From Rhodeus uyekii (taxonomy: Eukaryota > Chordata > Actinopteri > Cypriniformes > Acheilognathidae): DNA of 64,000 nucleotides. Shown in pieces: positions 25,318 to 37,900 of the stretch. The notes below the pieces were generated by a model. It saw nothing but the letters and a program-made list of their open reading frames with translations, had not been told where the DNA came from and did not search any database. The translations under genes were made by a program, and so were the position numbers. Where the stretch lies: NCBI GenBank assembly GCA_037043235.1, contig JAWRVZ010000155.1:62001-126000 (forward strand), written 5' to 3'. How positions within the stretch are numbered: position 1 is the stretch's first letter; each line of letters begins with the position of its first letter.

Positions 25318-25465
25318 CTCTTGTAGGGGAATTATAGTCAGAAGTGCAGTCAATAGAATAAATTTTAGTGAAGTTTAGTTTGCAGTTTCATCAGCAGAAG
25401 CCAGCTTCAAGTCTCACAAGGAGTTCGTAGGCCGCCTCACATACAATAACATTGTTACAGCAATT
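25318..25465 (+). repeat. Dispersed repeat, copy 2 (partner at 17354-17549)
   Basis: It shares CTCTTGTAGGGGAATTA, AGAAGTGCAGTCAATAGAA and ACAATAACATTGTTACAGCA with copy 1 in the same order and orientation. Copy 1 has an extra segment of about 36 bases. No terminal repeats or coding region are visible. Confidence 0.75.
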
Positions 25466-25711
25466 ATACTCTAACAGAGGGTACTAAGCACGTCAATGAT
25501 GACGGTTAAATGATAATGATTGGCTAAGAAAGAAAGAAAGAAATATAAACAAAACTAGTAATTTTCCACAGAAGAGCAGACAGTCTGAAGCATATATTCG
25601 TTGATTACATGGTTGACGGGTTAGTGACCTTCCACGTGGCTTGTGGAGAACAACAAGTCACTCCGTCTCCTTATGGTGCCGGTTAATCACCTCACCAAAA
25701 CAGACCACATT

Positions 25712-25724
25712 AACACACACACAG

Positions 25725-25757
<33 letters not shown>

Positions 25758-25758
25758 T
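25712..25758. repeat. CA-rich microsatellite
   Basis: CA dinucleotides interrupted by GATA units. The overlapping short open frames are repeat-driven. Confidence 0.9.
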
Positions 25759-28700
25759 ACACAGCTTCTCCAAGGCTGAACTCGGCTCAGGCTCCAACTA
25801 TCAACATAGAGACTACTCGAAACATTCTGATAACACGTTCTATCTGGTGAGAAGTGCTGACAATATTCATCCTTACTCTATGGAAAAATACAGAAAAGTA
25901 AAGAAAGGCTATAAATAATAAAAATCTAATAAAAAAACTTGATTATAAATCACTCTTTAAATCATTCAAATAAGAAAAAGGAAAAGAACATATGAGCAAA
26001 TAAGACAAAGAAAAGAATATATTTACAAGCGGCAATGGATATCCGAATCGTCTCTATCACTCTCCCCACTCATCTGCAAAACCGTAAATCCAGCTGCGAT
26101 CCGTTTATCACCACACACTGCTATTATTCTATTCTATTATTTGCCTGTTTTGCCATTTGCTCACTCGCTGTTATAAAGTTCAACCATTTCTCCATTAAAT
26201 GGTTTCGAGTCTGCTATTTCATAATATCTGCCTGATGCTTTTCAACCTGTAGGAATATTTAGCATTTTTGAGAGAATATCTTTGAAGGTCTCGCTCTTCT
26301 GCTGTGCAATGAAACACCCTCAACAGTTTTTGTCCCTTCACCTCCAATTAAAGGAATATGGTGGGCTCTTTTAAACCTCAAGTCTCTGGACAGCATCCAA
26401 GTCCTGCTGTCAATTACCAGAGACACTTATTTCGACTCATCCCTCTGTGAGTATATGCTTCAAAAACATTACAGTGAGTACACTTATAATGAAAGCTCGG
26501 TGTGCAGGTGGGCAGCTCTGTAAATAAATGTGTAAAATATCACATAAATGTGTAAATCGTTATCACACTGTTAAATATGGAAGCCATTTTATTCCCAGAG
26601 TTATAATTAAAGGTAATCGCGAGATAAGGTTTTAAATAAAAATGAAAATACTGTGCTTAAGACTTAAATGGAGATATAAAATCACAATTACTTTTACTAT
26701 AACACTAAAACATTACACAGTGTTAGCATGAGACTGGTGTGATAGAATGAATTGGATGGGATTCATTTTAAACTGAAAGGTGGGGTAAAGTAGATTTTAG
26801 TCTCATCCAAATGTCATCTCAGTAATCATTACGGACCATGTCAGACTTTTTCCAGACCTTTTTCCATAAGGTGAAATAACCTCAAGTAATACTAAGCCAT
26901 TGCGAATAGATCAGCTGTAAATATGTGTGTAAATAATTTGCCATTTCCTGTTTAAATTAGTTTTCTGTGATTTTTCAAGTATGGAGGTACTTGAAGTAGT
27001 GTTCAGTTGGATTCTAGGTGATGGAAAAAATCTGTGACAAACAGACATTTATTGCTATTTTTTTATTTATTTCAAAACACATATATTTGATAACTTATTT
27101 GTCTAAAGTATTATATTTATTTACTTGTTGAAATAAAATAAACATTGTTCATATGTAATTTTATTTTAAAAAAGTCTCATTAGCAAGCTATACATTTTTT
27201 TTTTAATGAACAAAATAATGATTGTTTTGAACACTATTTTATGTTGTTAGTGGGACAGAAAGTACACAGTTCAAATAAAAAATATATTACGTTTTTATTT
27301 TTTAAATTCAGTGACTTTGTCAGTCTTTCTCCGCTCATCTCATCTCTCTCTCTAGTGTGGTGGCATTAGTGGAGCAGCTGTGCTTGGTGTCTGTGTGTCA
27401 GTGCTTGGTGGCCTGTTATGCGGTACAGAGACACAATGGCATAAATGATTATTTATGATCTGTCACCTTGCATCTCCAGACCTATCAGCACAGAGATTCA
27501 TTAGTGTAACAGACTGTGTGCCACATGCACACACACACGCACGCGCACACAAACGCACGCATGCTACAGTACCTCTCCTCAGGCTCATACCTTCTTGTTT
27601 GCATGATCGGTGCTGTATTCGGTAATTGTTCTTAATCACCTCATGCTCTCAGCTTTCTGGCAACGATAGAAGGCCTAATAATTTAGAGCTGATTCCATAA
27701 TATAACATTTGTCTGATGGAATCAGCTCAGACGCTAATAAATGACAAAATCTGACACTCCTCCATATCTCCGGATGTAATGATGGGCCTGAAGACGTCTC
27801 TCATTTGCCACTGAGACATTTTCGAACATGAAATTAATGACAGAAGGTTGTGCACGTGACCGTCTTCAGCGGCGCTCAGCTCATTTGACGTTCACATATG
27901 TTGTTATCTCTCACTGTTTGCTGTTGTGCTTCGGATAAATTCTAGAACATTCTTTCAGGGATCACTGGGTATTCCATTAAAGCCAGTGTAGCAGAATAAA
28001 CAGAGACCCTCAGATACTAAAGTGGGATTTCTTGGAACTTTAGATATTCCAGTCATAATCAAATCTTTTTTGTTGAACTGATGGCGCAATACTCTCTAGC
28101 GATTATCCTGCAATAGAGCTCCATGGTAAGGTTGCATTCATTGATTTTAGATAGAGATAGAAAGACAGACTTTCACGATAATGTAACCTTTCAAGACAGA
28201 CCTAGCATGAGTGTTGTCTGTCAGAGCCACATGTCAGTGTGATTTGAGTTTTCGAAAATGTATTGAAGAAAAACACTTTCCTGAAGAAAGATACACAACA
28301 GGAGCTCAGAAGTACGGTAGCTGCTCACTCCATAAAGCATTTATGCATAAAGCATCTATTCGGCTACTACTACTAATATATTATTTATAATTTCTTGTAC
28401 ATGTATAATAACATATTTCTAATAATATATTTATTTAAATGCTTCACAATAAACATAAGGGTGAAGTTTTATATGTCATTTCTGTCCCACTTGCAAAGGA
28501 TAAATTATTTAAATAGCGATATTTATTCAAATATTTTGTGATGCTAGTGGGATTTAAAATAAATAGCTTTTTTTAATTTAAATTCAATACTTTAAAACCT
28601 GAAGTAGTTTGTATGTTTGTATATGGGCAAACTCTTTTTCACACCTTTATATATATGTGCAAACAGATATTGTGCAGTTTAAAAAAAACAATTTATAGTT

Positions 28701-29089
28701 TTGTACTTTGTGTTTTTACTACGTTGTTTTATAAGGTTTGTTTCAAATTTCAAAACTGGTTAGTTTGGTTCTGTGGTTAAATGAACAAATTTTTTATATC
28801 CTATGGAGAAAATTAATTTGAAAAATATTGCTGAAAGTAGGTGGTCACTGGCTTGCCCAGTATTGCACAAACTTCTTGACATTTTTTTCCCCAAATGATG
28901 CAAATTTTTGAGAAGTATTTCATTGCAGAAGGCTCTATTTTTGTCACAACCATGACAAAAAGGCCAAATAAACTGACAGCAGATGCTGCCTTCACCATCC
29001 TGAGCCAACTCGCCTGCTGTTGTTATCGAATTGAATAAACTTCTCAGAAACAAGCCTCCCATTATTATTCTAATACCTTGATTAGACAA
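25759..29089. other. Non-coding stretch, no gene seen
   Basis: Mostly AT-rich. A CA/CG-mixed tract lies at about 27527-27566. No exon, RNA gene or paired terminal repeat was found. About 27420-27920 is more balanced in composition and could be conserved non-coding DNA. Confidence 0.45.
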
Positions 29090-29530
29090 AATGCAAGCAA
29101 TAAGGTTGGCCGCGATTGATTGTCTGTTTGCTCTTAGCGAGGACAGGCCGTTTCAAAGAGGGAGACGTGGAACCTGGTCCGAACAGTCTTTTGAATAGAG
29201 AGACATTGTCTGAGGCTATTATCCTCACGTAGCGTCGCACGTACAGCAAACATGCGCAACAACCGTGGCGATGAAGGAAAGTCCCTTTCACTGAGCGAGC
29301 GCGATAAGAGAGGCTGCCTTTGCTTTGGCTTTATCACTCCACGGTCCAGACAATGGAGTGAATTTCAAAGGAGCAGAAACAGGGGAGTTGTCCATTTTGC
29401 GTGCAGTTATCATCCTCGCACGTTCACCACTTTGTTGAAAATGGAAAGGAAAGGCAGGATGAAAATTAGAAAGAGAACGAGGGAGAACAAGCAATGGACT
29501 GTAGAGGCCTCACATGCCCTCTTGCTGTGA
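29090..29530. other. Balanced-GC, CpG-containing block, candidate regulatory element
   Basis: Between about 29105 and 29315 the sequence keeps many CpGs (for example ACGTAGCGTCGCACG and GAGCGAGCGCG), unlike the flanks. Several open frames overlap on both strands but none has a domain or splice context. A conserved enhancer or an unrecognised non-coding first exon is possible. This is inference from composition only. Confidence 0.3.
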
Positions 29531-30048
29531 TTGTTTGGGGGGGAAAAAAGAAATGAAGGGAGTGGGAAATCAAAAGAAAAGACAAAAAGATGCCATGGCC
29601 ATCAACTGGACTGTCTCCCTATTTAAAAAAATCCCTTTGAGTCTGATAGAAAGGGAGAGATAGAGTGGGGAGAGTCCCAAGAGAGGGGCCAGATAATGAA
29701 AACTCTTATCTGTCGTTCTCATTGTACCAGGCCAAGACGATGAGAGAGACTGGTAAAGGAGGAAGCTTCATAACTGTGGACCGTTCCATCGCCTGAAGGG
29801 TATGGGGGGAGAAAGAGAGGCTTGGCAGGGGTTGCGAAGGCAGGAGGGCCTGAGCTTTTAATTAAAGCAAGGTGGGAAGAAAAGCACCTCTGAAACAGTA
29901 GAGGAAAGCTGAGGAGAACACACACCAACCAAACAAAGGATTTGAACACGTCAGTCACAGTGGCCAAACTTAATAACCACCTTAGACCAAATAAGTAGGG
30001 TGACCAGATTTATCATGGGGAAATACAGGACGGTATATAGCTGTATCA
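29531..30048. other. Purine-rich non-coding stretch
   Basis: GA-rich sequence without repeat ends or recognisable coding potential. Confidence 0.5.
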
Positions 30049-30050
30049 TA

Positions 30051-30658
30051 CATTCACCTAAAGGATTATTAGGAACACCATACTAATACTGTGTTTGACT
30101 TCCTTTCGCCTTCAGAATTACGTGTACTTAATTCTACGTGGCATTGATTCAACAAGGTGCTGACAGCATTCTTTAGAAATGTTGGCCCATATTGATAGGA
30201 TAGCATCTTGCAGTTGATGGAGATTTGTGGGATGCACATTCAGGGCACGAAGCTTCTGTTCCACCACATCCAAAAGATGCTCTATTGGGTTGAGATCTGG
30301 TGACTGTGGGGGCCATTTTAGTACAGTGAACTCATTGTCATATTCAAGAAACCAATTTGAAATGATTCGAACTTTGTGATATGGTGCATTATCCTGCTGG
30401 AAGTAGCCATCAGAGGATGGGTACATGGTGGTCATAAAGGGATGGACATGGTCAGAAACAATGCTCAGGTAGACCGTGGCAATTAAACGATGGCCAATTG
30501 GCACTAAAGTGTGCCAAGAAAAAACCCCAACACCATTACACCACCACCACCACCAGCCTGCACAGTGGTAACAAGCATTATGGATCCATGTTCTCATTCT
30601 TTTTATGCCAAATTCTGTCTCTACTATCTGAATGTCTCAACAGAAATCAAGACTCATC
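30051..30658 (-). mobile_element. Truncated Tc1-like (DD36E-type) transposon
   Basis: The plus-strand left end reads CATTCACCTAAAGGATTATT after a TA, which is the terminal repeat of a common fish Tc1-like family. The transposase lies on the minus strand. The copy stops abruptly at about 30658, so the N-terminal half of the gene and the other terminus are missing. A tRNA-derived SINE begins within about 100 bp. Confidence 0.85.
30118..30597 (-). pseudogene. Tc1-like transposase, C-terminal half
   Basis: A 159-codon minus-strand frame retains the end of the DDE catalytic core. The second Asp is in FQQDNAPYHK (frame residue 69) and the Glu in SPDLNPIEHL (residue 106). The 36 residues between them fit the DD36E spacing reported for the Incomer branch of Tc1/mariner, rather than the usual 34. 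The C-terminus runs into QHLVESMPRRIK as in intact relatives. The DNA-binding domain and the first catalytic Asp are absent, so the protein cannot be active. The nominal start Met is not the real start. Confidence 0.85.
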
Positions 30659-30747
30659 AGACATTTTTGGGTCACATATGTTTTCTGGTATGTGTTGACT
30701 TATCTGCTCTATGCTTTCGTGTCTCTGGACTGGAGCAGATTGCGCAT

Positions 30748-30895
30748 GCCTCAAACAGCAGAGCATGGTCCTTACAATGCCAAAGTCATGTGTTCGCTAC
30801 CCAGGGAAATCAAGAATGTCAATGTGTACCTTGAAAGCAATGTAAGTCGCTTTGGATAAAAGTGTCTGCCAAATGGGTAAATTTAAATGTAATGT
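30748..30895 (+). mobile_element. tRNA-derived SINE, plus-strand copy
   Basis: A tRNA-like head with a degenerate B box (GTGTTCGCTACCC, near 30790) is followed by CCAGGGAAATCAAGAATGTC and the common fish tail TGTAAGTCGCTTTGGATAAA, ending in AAATGTAA. The same order occurs on the minus strand at 60601-60758. The A-box part is poorly preserved. Confidence 0.75.
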
Positions 30896-32865
30896 CAATG
30901 AAACTAACGTGAAACTAGACTCTCCTCAATGGAAAGCATACCCTGTCTGAATCGTTCCCTATCCTCTATTTACTGCACTATGTGCCATTCACGATGTTGA
31001 CAATAGTAAATCGTGTGAACAAATGACCAATTTTAGCTGCAGCTTCAGCGTCTTTTTAAAATGTAGGGGGCGGAAGGCTTTAGATTCTAGAGAGAAAATG
31101 TGATGAAAAGCTGAAGTGCAGAGTGATGCCATCAAAGTCATTGATCCAAATTAGCACAACTTAGAAATGCTTATGAATGCTTATATCTTTTAACAGTGAA
31201 TGCTATCATTGTTTTGGAGCTTATAAGTAACTGTAAGGTTAACAAATTTATACTAAAAGCCAAAAGAATGTATATTTTGAGGACTTAATGTTGGACTTAA
31301 TATTTTGAGGACTTAACACACCATCAGCCTGTTGGGAGTGAGAGCACCATGAACTGTGTTCTGATTGACAGAGTCCTTATACAGTGTTCGCTTCACTTCT
31401 GAACATTCATTTGCAGAATGTTTTGAGAGCAAGTTACTTTGTGATACTTATTCAATACACAAACATTCCCACAACAAGTCTGTCCATAGCATCACTGCAT
31501 TCTTCATCCAGTGTGGCGGAAGAAGGGAGCCGGTCTGGTTCTGTGGACCCAGTGGGACGTTCTATAGCATCAAGGCAATGAAAAGCACTCTCACATCGAT
31601 CTGTAATGAAATGCCATTCTGTACTCATCTCCTCCCTTAGACATATTATTCTCCTATATATTGATTTGACATTCGTTCTCGTCCTCGGGTGCGTTCCCTG
31701 CGCTGCTCTGTAATGGTGTGGGCTGGACAGTAAACGTGAGTTATCTGCTTGAGTCCCATCTATACATACACATCAGCCGCTGTTCAAATGCCTTGGAATC
31801 TGTTAACGGCGTCCGCGGCGAGACCATGCATTTCAGCCTTAAATAGACTTCGCATTACAAATCGCAGAAGCCTTTGGGCCTCTGTATAAATTTACTTAAC
31901 TAGTTGTTGAAGAATGGGATGTATATTTTATTTAAAGCACCATCTAAGCTTCCTCTCTGGATGGAAAGGCAGCAGTTAATGGCTTTCAAAGCCATCAGTA
32001 GAGATTGTTCTTCTGGCTTTGTGGTTGCTGCAAATCCGCCTCCATGTTTTGTTGAATATGTGCAGTCTGATGCTAATAGTGTTTTAAAGCGAACAAAATG
32101 TAAAATTACGACTTTTTGACACAAAATACTGAACATTTAAAGTGGACCTGTGGAAAAAAAGCATATTCCGGTGGTACTTTTGATGTTGGGCTTAGCGTTT
32201 GACATCTTTCAGCTAAGAGCTTTTCCATGCACTTTCAGTGTTCATGCATTTCTTTGCATAGTTCTTATTGAAATGAAAGAGAATGAAGACTGGGACTCAA
32301 ATTAATGACCAAAAACCACCATAAAATGCCTCAAAATTATTCATACGACTCATGGAATACATTTCCATTTCTTCTGGATAGCTTTTTGAGAGAAACATGT
32401 CAAAATGACCTCAAACGGATGATTGAATCATCCCAATAAGTTTATCAGTGAATAAATGTGTTTGTAAGCTGGATAAATGAATTCCAGAGACTGAAAAGAA
32501 TGTTTCGTTCAGGAATTGTAATTTTCTCTTGAACATGCAAAGAAAGTTATGGCAGAAACAAAGCTCAAACATGCAAACTCGTCAACTTTTGGCCATCTGC
32601 TGCTTTTAATAAGACCGACTAAGTATAACATGCAGTACAAATGTGAGGTTTATCATTGTGTAAAACTTTTTTCTTTTCAAAACTAGTATTATTTGCACTG
32701 AAAAAATTGTTTTATAATCATTGTACCTTTAAGGATGTTACATTGGAGTTTCAGAAAATTGCTACCTAAACAACATGCAGTTCTATTTTAATATGAGAAT
32801 TTTCTGAAAAGATCCCCCCCCCCCCCCCACTGGCCTGCAAGATTTCAGTGAATAGGGTCTGTTTC
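30896..32865. other. Non-coding stretch, no gene seen
   Basis: The start (about 30920-31020) resembles dispersed fish repeat text (CTATTTACTGCACTATGTGC). The rest has short frames only. A C-run lies at 32815-32829, just before the next MITE. Confidence 0.5.
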
Positions 32866-32868
32866 TTA

Positions 32869-33443
32869 AGGGCCAGTCACACATCGAAACGCATGAATAA
32901 CGCACGAATAAACACGGAGCGTGCGTCGTACGCGTAATTCGTCGGTGGAACGAATGTGGACCGTCAGTGATTCTAAGTGGATGTGCGTCGAAGGCGGTTT
33001 GTGCGTGATTCTGAGTTTTGAACAGTTCAAAAATTTTACGACGCACAACTGTGCATCAGTGTGCGTTATTCATGAGTCGGGGTGCGTAGTTTATACGTCA
33101 AGTATGCGTGACTATGCGCGGGACACGCGTCGGCCATCAGTGCTTATGTGTCGGAACTGGTTCGAAACCGCGCACGTCCACTGACGCCCCACCTTCATAC
33201 CACGCATGAACCACGCACGTATCACATTCATTCCACTGACAATGTGGATTCTGAAAGTGCTTGTACGTGGAACATTCGAGAAGCGTGCGTGTTTGGACGC
33301 GCTCCGTCAGTGATTCATGCGTCGGGCGTGCGTCGAATGTTCGTGGAATACTTTGGTCAATTTCTCGACGCACAAGCCCACAAACCCAATCTGTGCTTGA
33401 TTTATGAGTGATTTCTTGCGTGATCAGCTGTGTGACTGGCCCT
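32869..33443. mobile_element. CpG-dense PIF/Harbinger-like MITE
   Basis: Perfect 15-bp terminal inverted repeats AGGGCCAGTCACACA are flanked by TTA on both sides (32866-32868 and 33444-33446), a TWA duplication typical of PIF/Harbinger. The 575-bp interior is strikingly CpG-rich and built from repeated GTGCGTC/GACGCAC-type words in both orientations, including CCGTCAGTGATTC twice (near 32960 and 33304). Many overlapping frames arise from this composition and none resembles a transposase. Confidence 0.85.
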
Positions 33444-33447
33444 TTAA

Positions 33448-36400
33448 ATAAACATGGCTTCAGTTGATTTTACCGAATGAGTTGTATGGACTGCTTTTTT
33501 ATCGTATATTTTGGGTAAATTTGGAACTTAAACATCCCAGTCCACATTCACTTTCATTATTTAAAAGCTATTCACCTACATGTTCTCTTTTTGTGTTTCA
33601 CAGATGAAAGAAGGTCACATGGGTTTGGAATGACACGAGGGTGAGTGAATATCTGTATTTTACTATTCCTTGAACTGTAATCTCTTTTCCCTTGCAATTG
33701 ATCATGTAGGCAGTAAACGAATCTCCACTGCAAGACTTCATTTTCCATTGTCCTGCTGATCGTTAATGCGATCCTATTGATTCCTAATTTAGAGAGTGCT
33801 GTCAGGGTCACGTCCTCTCCTGACCAGTGCTACAGGCCCTCGTGGAGTACGGTGCCCATGAACGACTCGGAGACAGAGTGATTACGAATAATAAATAAAT
33901 ACACACAAACAACGCCCACGTTCTCAACCTCTCTGCATCGCCCCTGCAGCGCAGCAGCAGTCACAAATAAATACACTCTGCTGTTGCACAGTCTGACTCA
34001 TCTGATTGAGTCAGCGCTTGATTTGGAAGCAAACCAGGTCAGAAACCTAGTTGAAGGGCCGGGAGGGGAGATCAGTTAATGCCGAGTGGTGTTTGGACCT
34101 TGATTGCTAAAATAATTGTCTCTGTCAGGCTTAGTGATCAAGCTTATAACCATATGAGGAGATAAAAATAAGTAATGTCTTGACACACCAAACCAGACAT
34201 ATTGTCCATACTGTAATTGTCCAATCAAATGTTTGGGGTTGGGCTTTTTTATGTTTTTGAAGTCTCTCCAGTTGTTGAAGACTCCGGCTCTGTTGTTCTG
34301 ATCCCTAGATGTGTGAGTGGTCTATTAGATATTTCTGCGCATTGTATGACAGCCATAAATCTCATCACTTTGAAACGTGTAGCACACCTCTCCTCAATAG
34401 CACACATTGTTTACGGATCATTCATGTCCGTAGCACAAAACAGCACCAAAGTTTTGTGCAGAATGATAATCATAAGAACGAACCATAGTAATAGGATATA
34501 ATGACTGTTAGGCTTTCTTGTTACACTCTTTTTGGAACTGACAGATTGTTTGATGTATCTGGCATCAAACAAGTATCCCATTCACTTTCCATTCTGATAT
34601 CTATCCTGACAGATAAAGAGAGAAATGTACTTGTGAGAACTTGTTCATAAAAAGAACAACAGAGTGGTTGATAACAGTAATAAACAATGAAATCACCCCT
34701 AAGAGAACCGTTGGGGTCCCAAAATAGTGATTTGCTGATCACCTCCATCTTTCTTCTGATTCAGCCTCTGCTATTCTCTCTCTGCCTGCTAAGTGGCTCT
34801 GCAGCCCTAGATATCACACAGTGGCTTCTCTCTCTCTCTCTCTCTCTTGGTTTCTTTTTCCATGTCATTTTCCAGCTTTTGTCTCTTATTACTTATTATG
34901 AGAATTGAATTTTTCAGAAAGGGAACGCTGTGAACTGCATTGAATATAGTTATAAATATACAGCTCCTCTGATTATTATGGTGATAAACAATGTTTGTGG
35001 GCTTTGCTTCCGGTTTCAAGTGGTTGTTGCTCTTTACCAAAGTTTAGTGGCAAAGCATTCTCATTTTTCCGGAATTTCGACTTGGCATCTAGTCTATTCC
35101 ACATTGTTGCTTATTCATACTATAAGAACAGCCAACTGACATGCACATTGACCAAACAGGTTTTCTTTAGCGACAAATTGTGATTAATCTCTTATTCCAC
35201 TTACCTGGCAAATGCTTTCTTATGGACAGTTTTGTTTTCGGACTGACTGATTAAACCTGTGCATTCTGATGTGCAAAATGCATTGGACAGTCAGTGCACA
35301 GACTATGAGCTTTTTGTATGTGCGCCGTCTGAGGTTTAGACAAAGTTGAAATGTTATGTTTTTGTTTTCCACAAAACATCCAAGTTTTTATATCTCTAGA
35401 CCCCATGATCTCTCATGAATACCCTCAGTTTGGCAAACTCTGAAGTTTTCATCTCTTTTTAAAAGTCTACTCAGTAATGTTTTACACCAGAAGAAATAAG
35501 TAGTACTTTTAAGAAATAGGTGAAAAGAAACAAAACAAAGAATTGAACTACAATGGCAGCAGTTTTCTGAATAATATCAACAGCATGCAAGCATAATGTT
35601 TAAGACTACTGGGACAAAGATTAGACAGTCTGAATCTTTATATGATCATGATACAGTTGTTTGTATTATGTAATGCAAATGCACAGTGTAACAAAGATTA
35701 TTGTGATATTACCATGATGATTTACATCTCAGACCTCTCTCTAGTTAAAACTCTGTCTTGTTTGATGCAGATCGGAGTAGATTTTATGCTTGGCTTCCTG
35801 CCACTGTGCCAAGAAGTACTGAAATCAAAGTTGGTAGGAAAAGAACTCCACTAAAGTTAGCATTGCATGGATGGATTCAAGGCTCCCTGTCAAGACGTCA
35901 CAAGCACTTGCAGAGCATGTCGTCACGCACCACTTCTTCTCCGCATTGACAAACGCATTTGAGCCGTGCAAAAGGAATATTTTAATTAGGCTCAACTCGA
36001 CCAGCGTAAATGAGGACTAGTCCACGCCAATGGTGGACACATCAATCAGAGAGGTGGAGAAAGAACTGCTTTTGTCATTCCCTAGAACTCTGACCATATG
36101 GTTGGTTAAAATGTATTTCATCAGGATAGTTAACCTAAAACTGGACATTCTGGCATCAGTTGTCTTTCTAAATATGTTTGACTTTTTTCTTTTGTTGAAC
36201 ATAAAAGATTACTTTTTGAAAAATGTCCTGTCGATATTTCATATGAGTAAAAAGAGACATTTCTGACAGGCTCACAGAAGAAAGGAATAACATAAGGTCA
36301 AAATATTAAAGTTGCAATTTTAGGAGAACTATCCTTTTAAAATAGTTAAATAAGCACAGACTGACTCATTTAGTTGTCAACTCTTGATTTGGACTCTTAG

Positions 36401-37559
36401 GGATTGGACTTTTGCTTGGGGAGAAATCAGTTAAAATTTTGTCATTTAATCAGAGACCTCCTGGAATGAATCATCAAAGACCCTGAAGGGCATAAAACCC
36501 TCGCGGTCCACTTCCGAATTCACTTTGGTGACGCATATGTCACATAGACTGTTGGGAATTAGTCGATAAAGAAAATATTTGGAAATGAATTTCATTGTTA
36601 ATTGTTAATTAGTTGGGTCTCAATCAATGCGCTATTGAAAAGCTCAATTTCTGTTGAAGAGAAATCTTCAAAAACATCCATAGCCACACAGCAGGTTGCA
36701 TAGGGTAAAAGTGCATGACGAAAAGGTTCAACCATATGAGCTCTTTATATAAAAGATGCCAAAGAAAGTCATTAGAATATAGCTTTATATTACCAGGTTG
36801 ATGCACTCAGTGCTTTGATAGAGGTGCTTATGATTATTATTATGTTTTATGTGTTTTTCTACAGTGCATAACTTTCATAACAGTAAATGTAATACATTTG
36901 AAGCCATGCAAGTATTTCCATTTCTCAAAGTGTATGTTAAATTTCAAAGACTTAGTGGAGCATGTGCGTGCATTCGTATCGATCTAACAGAATGCCACTG
37001 AGAAAGAGAGCTCAGTAATTCACTTTGATGTAATATTTTTTGTCAGAAGTTGAATTTAAGTTTAAATTATTCCTCTTAACATTCATACATTTTCAATTGT
37101 TTTTCATAGGCTTCCATTTGCACTTTATTTGAAGTAAGGCACTTGGCAAGATGTTGAATAACACCCCCCCCGAAATATCTAAGTAATAATTGACAAATGA
37201 ATCGATTAGCGAAACAGCTGTTAGTTCACACCAGTGCAGGCTTCCATTGCAGGCACACAAGACCCTTTTGAGTCATAAAGTGACAATATGTATAGACAAG
37301 CGACAATAAAATGAGCGATTTTGGGCCTGGGCCAAGACCCCCTTCCAGAACCACACAAGTAGAGATGGAAAAGATGACAAGAGCTGTTAGCGGCACGTCT
37401 TGAAATAAACCACCCAGCAGGAACTGCAGTCTGTACTGTACAGGGCCGTGTAACACAGTCGAACGTGCGATTCCATGTTTCAGAGAGTGTGAGAAAAGCA
37501 AAGACAACAAGGCTAAAATAGAAGCTCATCAGAAATCACATTGGTTCTGTTTCATCTCG
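33448..37559. other. Non-coding stretch with repeat fragments
   Basis: About 33585-33645 is the right end of the AAAGGGATAGT-type cyprinid repeat (GGTTTGGAATGACACGAGGG). About 36225-36340 is a diverged piece of similar type. A CT run lies at 34828-34848. No gene, RNA or complete transposon was recognised. Confidence 0.45.
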
Positions 37560-37900
37560 AGCTGCCAGAGAATTGGCATAAAAAGACTGATTGCGGAAGT
37601 ATTCTCTGCCAGCCACCGAAAGTTCTGGAATGAAAGGGGTGGGGGTGATCTCCACCTGTCTGAGTGGAGATAAAATGCGGATTGAGGCGAGCACACTGTT
37701 TTCTTTAACATATTTTCGCTCCCTCTGTAGGCGCTCAGAGGGCACTTTGATCAGCGTGTTATCTGCGCAGCTGAGGCCTAATCCTGTGTTTGCTTCACGT
37801 TTAAGCCGGATCACCGTGTCCGAATCAAAGGGAATGGTCACAGATCAGAGGAAATGGAAGACGTACGCATACGAGGATGCACAGACTCGCTCAGGCAAAA
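37560..37900. other. Balanced-GC block, candidate conserved non-coding element
   Basis: The composition is higher in GC than the neighbours and carries open frames on both strands across the same interval. No splice or domain evidence is seen. It could be an enhancer; conservation in other fish would decide. Confidence 0.25.

Noticed and set aside
33790..34080. TGTCAGGGTCACGTCC... considered as a solo LTR
   Set aside because: No CA end, duplication or second copy was found, and it does not resemble the LTR of the 53-kb element.
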